Assembly (NCBI RefSeq): GCF_026241895.1
Contig: NZ_JAPJIV010000019.1
Coordinates: forward strand, 1-64,000
DNA length: 64,000 nucleotides
Direction of reading: 5' to 3'
From: Pseudomonas sp. RIT-562
GTDB taxonomy: Bacteria > Pseudomonadota > Gammaproteobacteria > Pseudomonadales > Pseudomonadaceae
The notes under the pieces are model-generated. The model saw nothing but the letters and a program-made list of their open reading frames with translations. It had not been told where the DNA came from and made no database searches. Of this stretch, positions 60,780 through 64,000 are shown piece after piece. The position numbers were made by a program, and so were the translations under genes. The stretch's first letter is position 1. Every line of letters starts with the position of its first letter.

Positions 60780-61680
60780 CGACGGTCGATCCGCTCAACA
60801 AAGGTGAATCCGCCGGCAGATGCACTCGAAGGGCTGCCGGGCGCGCCGCAAAGCGCAGGTTGTCGCCTTCCAGCGGTTCGCCATCGAGGTTGATGTACAG
60901 GCCTTCGGAAACCTTGATTTCGACCCAGGGCAAGCGAGCGCGCACAAACATACTATCCAGGCCAAAGCCATCAGCCAGCAGGTTCTTCAAGGTGCCAACC
61001 AACTCCTGGGGCGCAGGCAGGATGCTGATATCGAGCAAGCCGTCGTCAGCCAGCGCCTCGGGACACAGGACGTGACCGCCACCGGCCTGTCGACCATTGC
61101 CGATGCCCAACGCCAGGAGCTCACCGCTCCAGTGAAAATCAGGCCCCTGCAACTCGCCATAAGCCGCGTGCAATTCGCTGAAGCGCGACAATCCGGTAAA
61201 CAGATAGGCCGCCCCGCCGAGGACTTTTTTCAGATCTTCCGACGTGTTGGCGGTAACCTGGCTGCCGAAGCCGCCCGTGGCCATATTCAGGAATACCTGA
61301 TCGCCGGCTTCGCCCAGGTCGATGGCGCTGGCCGGACTATCGAGCAACTCCAACGCCGGTCCAGGCTCCAGCGGCACACCTGCGGCGCGGGCGAAATCGT
61401 TGGCGGTGCCCAGGGGCATCAGTACCAGGCTGGCGTCTGCCGAGTGGTTGGCGATTGCTTCGGCGATATCGCGCAGGGTGCCGTCACCGCCCCCGGCAAT
61501 GATCTGCGAATAGCCTGCGTTGAGCGCTTCATCAACCAGTCGCTGAGCATCGCCAGCCTCCCAGGTCACCCGTACAGCCAGGTCCCAGCCCTGTTGCCGT
61601 TTTTCTTCAACTGCGGTACGCACCGCTTCGTTGAGCGCTTGCTTGCCGTGCAGAATCAACAGCGCTTTGCGTTCGCTCAT
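60763..61680 (-). CDS. yegS: Diacylglycerol-kinase-like lipid kinase YegS
   Basis: The 305-residue protein matches the YegS lipid kinase family: ALLILHGKQALNEAVRTAVEE at the start, the nucleotide-binding IIAGGGDGTLRDIAEAI, LPLGTANDFARAAGVPL, and a C-terminal domain with NLDGEPLEGDNLRF. YegS phosphorylates phosphatidylglycerol in vitro. The ATG at 61680 was chosen because the upstream 26 residues are not family-like. Confidence 0.92.
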   Translation of the reverse strand: MSERKALLILHGKQALNEAVRTAVEEKRQQGWDLAVRVTWEAGDAQRLVDEALNAGYSQIIAGGGDGTLRDIAEAIANHSADASLVLMPLGTANDFARAAGVPLEPGPALELLDSPASAIDLGEAGDQVFLNMATGGFGSQVTANTSEDLKKVLGGAAYLFTGLSRFSELHAAYGELQGPDFHWSGELLALGIGNGRQAGGGHVLCPEALADDGLLDISILPAPQELVGTLKNLLADGFGLDSMFVRARLPWVEIKVSEGLYINLDGEPLEGDNLRFAARPAALRVHLPADSPLLSGSTVVSHPD

Positions 61681-61899
61681 GGCAGTCACTCCCAGGATTG
61701 GATTCCGTATGGCAGATGTTGACCTCGGCCGCGTCCAAAAAAGCCGTAAAAAAACCAATTATTTAAGCGATGTCAGAGCAGCGTCCTACAACACGGTATT
61801 TTTTCTTACAAAAGGACAGGAATCGGCTCAATTGACCATCCGGATTGATTGGTCCACTTTGGCAACTTCTGTTACCAAATACCCGGAAGAGAAGTGGAT

Positions 61900-62094
61900 A
61901 TGGAATCTCGCGTCGTTGAACTGAAGGCCCACCTTACGCACATCCATCGAGAAATGGATGAACTGCGCAGAACCGTCAGGATCATCAAGCACCGCCTCGC
62001 CTATTCAGCGGGCGCAACAGTCGTGGTCCTGGGTGTACTGGGATGGATCGCCAACAGCCGTTTTGATCAAGTGGTGAACTTGCTGGCTCGCTGA
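61900..62094 (+). CDS. Small predicted membrane protein
   Basis: The product is 64 residues. It has an N-terminal amphipathic helix rich in charged residues (MESRVVELKAHLTHIHREMDELRRTVRIIKHR region, likely coiled coil) and one C-terminal membrane segment (YSAGATVVVLGVLGWIA) ending NLLAR. The ATG at 61900 is preceded by GGAAGAG at good spacing. The layout resembles small hypothetical proteins common in pseudomonads; I cannot assign a role. Confidence 0.68.
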   Translation: MESRVVELKAHLTHIHREMDELRRTVRIIKHRLAYSAGATVVVLGVLGWIANSRFDQVVNLLAR

Positions 62095-62113
62095 ACCGGC
62101 GCCCTACACGCCA

Positions 62114-62160
62114 CCTGTCATGCAGACTCGCCGTTGTATCGAGCGAGTCTGCATGACAGG
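62114..62160. terminator. Perfect 18-bp hairpin between convergent genes
   Basis: CCTGTCATGCAGACTCGC (62114-62131) and its exact reverse complement (62143-62160) flank an 11-base loop. No T-run follows on either side, so it is not a classic intrinsic terminator, but its place between the small membrane gene and moeA suggests an end-of-transcript structure. Confidence 0.6.
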
Positions 62161-62173
62161 CATGAGCGAGGCG

Positions 62174-63400
62174 TCAGCCCAGCACTTCGCTCAGAGGAAT
62201 GAAACCGACAGACTCACCTTCGACCAACGTACGATCTTCGCGCACTTCCACGAGTCCCTCGGCCCACGCGGCACTGCGCAGCACACCCGAGCTCTGGTTC
62301 TTGTAGATAATCGCCCGCCCGTTCTCCAGGCGCCCACGCAGGTATTCGCGGCGATTGCCTGCCATTGGCCAATCGAAACCCGCTGGTACCTGGAACTTCA
62401 GGGGCTCAATGTCCCGCACGCCTTGACGGCGCAACAGGTAAGGCCGGGTCAGCAAGGCAAAGGTCACCAGGGTCGAGGCCGGATTACCTGGCAGGCCGAT
62501 TACCGGCACCCCACGAAAATGCCCGAAGGTCAGCGGTTTGCCTGGCTTGATCGCAAGCTTCCACAGGGTCAACTCGCCCTCCTCGCGCAAGGCGATGCCG
62601 AGAAAATCAGCCTCACCTACCGAGACACCACCGGTGGAAAGGATCAGGTCAACATCGTTGAGCTGGCCGAGGCGAGCGCGGGTGGTGGGCAGATCGTCGG
62701 GGAGAATACCGGCGTCGATCACCTCGCAACCCAGGCGCTGCAACCAGCTGCAGAGCAACACCCGGTTGCTGTTGTAGATTTGCCCTGGGCCGAGGGGCTG
62801 ACCGGGCTCGATCAGCTCGTCACCCGTGGACAGCACCGCAACGCGAACCTTGCGAATGACTTCCAGCTCGGCACAGCCCAGCGAAGCCGCCAGCCCCTGT
62901 TCAATTGGACCCAATCGAGTGCCGGCGGCCAGCACCTGCTCACCTGCTGTGGTTTCCTGGCCCTGGGGACGAATGTTCTGGCCGATACTCATGGCCTGGA
63001 TGAAACCTACCCGCCCGTCCGACTGGACCTCGGCGTTCTCCTGCATCTCGACGCAATCGGCGCCAGCAGGCACCGGGGCGCCGGTAAAGATTCGCGCACA
63101 AGTACCTGGCTGCAGAGGTGGCGGCGCGTTACCGGCAAAAATCTTCTGGCTGACCACCAGCGGTTCGCCGGTCCAGTCGGACAAGCGCAGGGCATAGCCG
63201 TCCATGGCGCTGTTCGGCCAAGGCGGTAAATCCAGGGTCGATAGCAAATCCTCGGCCAATACCCGCCCCTGTAGCTGGGCCAACGGCAAGCGCTCGCGCT
63301 GCAGGATCGGCGTGGCATCCGCGACTTCCAGCAGGCGTGCCAGCGCCTCTTCGACCGGCATCAGCGTGCCCTTCTTACCTGGCTTACCCGCGGGATTCAC
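62174..63400 (-). CDS. moeA: Molybdopterin molybdenumtransferase MoeA
   Basis: The 408-residue enzyme inserts molybdate into adenylylated molybdopterin. It has the N-terminal LMPVEEALARLLEVADATPI, the NSAMDGYALRLSDW motif, the MoCF-binding domain with VLSTGDELIEPGQPLGPGQIYNSN-region residues, STGGVSVGEADF and a final GLPGNPASTLVTF. It is translationally coupled to moaB, overlapping it by 17 bases. A start 13 codons downstream (MPVEEAL) is also possible. Confidence 0.95.
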   Translation of the reverse strand: MNPAGKPGKKGTLMPVEEALARLLEVADATPILQRERLPLAQLQGRVLAEDLLSTLDLPPWPNSAMDGYALRLSDWTGEPLVVSQKIFAGNAPPPLQPGTCARIFTGAPVPAGADCVEMQENAEVQSDGRVGFIQAMSIGQNIRPQGQETTAGEQVLAAGTRLGPIEQGLAASLGCAELEVIRKVRVAVLSTGDELIEPGQPLGPGQIYNSNRVLLCSWLQRLGCEVIDAGILPDDLPTTRARLGQLNDVDLILSTGGVSVGEADFLGIALREEGELTLWKLAIKPGKPLTFGHFRGVPVIGLPGNPASTLVTFALLTRPYLLRRQGVRDIEPLKFQVPAGFDWPMAGNRREYLRGRLENGRAIIYKNQSSGVLRSAAWAEGLVEVREDRTLVEGESVGFIPLSEVLG

Positions 63401-63923
63401 AAGGCGCCGCCTGTTTCAGGTGAGCTACGAAGTTGCAAGGGCGGTGGCGCGAGTCCAACTGCTCGGCAAGGATGCCATCCCATCCGGTGCGCACCGCATT
63501 GGTCGAACCAGGCAGGCAGCAGACCAGTGTGCCATTGGCCAGGCCGGCCAGCGCCCGGGACTGCACGGTGGACGTGCCGATGTCGGCTACTGAAATCTGC
63601 CGGAACAGCTCGCCAAATCCGTCGACCTGCTTGTCCAGCAGGCAGCTCACCGCTTCTGGCGTGCTGTCGCGACCAGTGAAACCTGTGCCGCCCGTGATCA
63701 GTACGACCTGCACGACGTCTTCGGCAATCCAGTGGGCGACTTGCGCTCGAATTTTGTACAGATCATCTTTGAGCAAGACCCGCTCCGCCAGGTTATGCCC
63801 GGCAGCGCTCAGGCGGTCGACGAAGACCTGGCCAGAAGTGTCGGTTTCCAGGGTACGGGTGTCGCTGACCGTGAGTACCGCAATATTAAGCGGTGCGAAA
63901 GGTACTTCAGCCTTGGCTTTCAT
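63384..63923 (-). CDS. moaB: Molybdenum cofactor biosynthesis protein MoaB
   Basis: The 179-residue protein has the MoCF_biosynth fold: NIAVLTVSDTRTLETDTSGQ at the start, VVLITGGTGFTGRDSTPEAV, FRQISVADIGTSTVQSRA and VCCLPGSTNAVRTGWD near the end. MoaB/MogA-type proteins adenylylate molybdopterin before MoeA acts. It is the first gene of a moaB-moeA operon. The interval from 63924 to the window end holds no gene I can support; moaB's promoter should lie there. Confidence 0.93.
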   Translation of the reverse strand: MKAKAEVPFAPLNIAVLTVSDTRTLETDTSGQVFVDRLSAAGHNLAERVLLKDDLYKIRAQVAHWIAEDVVQVVLITGGTGFTGRDSTPEAVSCLLDKQVDGFGELFRQISVADIGTSTVQSRALAGLANGTLVCCLPGSTNAVRTGWDGILAEQLDSRHRPCNFVAHLKQAAPCESRG

Positions 63924-64000
63924 CGGCTCGTCCAGTTGTAGGAAAAACAGGCCGGTGTTATATCACAGCCCCCACTTTTTTCGCCGCCCCCATGGAGGCC

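Noticed and set aside
1..64000. Mobile elements, CRISPR arrays, tRNA or rRNA genes
   Set aside because: No transposase, integrase, spacer-repeat array or tRNA-like cloverleaf was found; the repeats present are REP/REPIN type and the 358-bp element.

Overview
The window is chromosomal DNA from a fluorescent Pseudomonas, most likely of the P. fluorescens group. The reasons are high-GC codon use, REP/REPIN repeats of the type common in these genomes, and gene sets known from Pseudomonas: pyoverdine synthesis and uptake, msuEDC-sfnR sulfonate use, and atu acyclic-terpene catabolism. I see no rRNA, tRNA, phage, IS element, integron or CRISPR array. Nearly all sequence is explained by about 49 complete protein genes and one possible partial gene end.

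Layout. 1-7.9 kb: a tiny 3' gene end, an RhtA-type exporter, two small lipoproteins, a TetR/SDR/isomerase group with a shared operator, an M24 aminopeptidase P, a group I cysteine desulfurase and a LysE-family exporter. 8.1-12.4 kb: msuE-msuD-msuC-sfnR for organosulfur use, with a sigma-54 promoter and an upstream palindrome. 12.4-13.9 kb: a SoxR regulator divergent from an ABM monooxygenase with a SoxR-type promoter between them, then a VOC protein. 14.1-20.2 kb: the tightly overlapping operon fpvG-H-J-K-C-D-E-F for periplasmic reduction of ferripyoverdine and iron import. 20.3-22.1 kb: an MbtH-like protein and pvdH. 22.1-28.2 kb: a GNAT protein, a two-component system and dsbD-tlpA-dsbG. 28.2-29.8 kb: a gene-free repeat array. 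29.8-44.8 kb: the 13-kb NRPS gene pvdL, its sigma factor pvdS, and an IucB/PvdY-type acetyltransferase. 44.8-45.6 kb: a periplasmic solute-binding protein. 45.7-54.9 kb: atuR and atuABCDEF. 55-64 kb: an exonuclease, ppnP, a MOSC protein, a fourth inverted repeat copy, cheV, a small Hpt-like protein, a NarL-type two-component pair, a YegS lipid kinase, a small membrane protein, moeA and moaB.

How it works together. PvdS is made from a sigma-70-like promoter overlapped by a strong Fur-box match. I find PvdS-type promoters (TAAAT, 16 bp, CGT) before the MbtH-like gene, pvdH, pvdL (one mismatch) and the pvdY-like gene, and a weaker candidate before fpvG. Under iron limitation these would supply diaminobutyrate (PvdH), the acylated chromophore peptide (PvdL with its MbtH partner), an acetylated hydroxyornithine side group (PvdY-like) and the iron-release machinery (Fpv). 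The peptide-chain NRPSs, the ferripyoverdine receptor and the periplasmic maturation genes are not here, so the pyoverdine locus is split in this genome.

The most unusual signals are: the 358-bp repeat core in three near-identical direct copies, with a diverged inverted copy 27 kb away that changes both sides of a predicted stem; an SDR-fold protein lacking both catalytic Ser and Tyr; and PvdS promoter elements embedded in the 3' ends of neighbouring genes. I did not find a convincing wholly new system; the repeat element is the best candidate for something insufficiently described.
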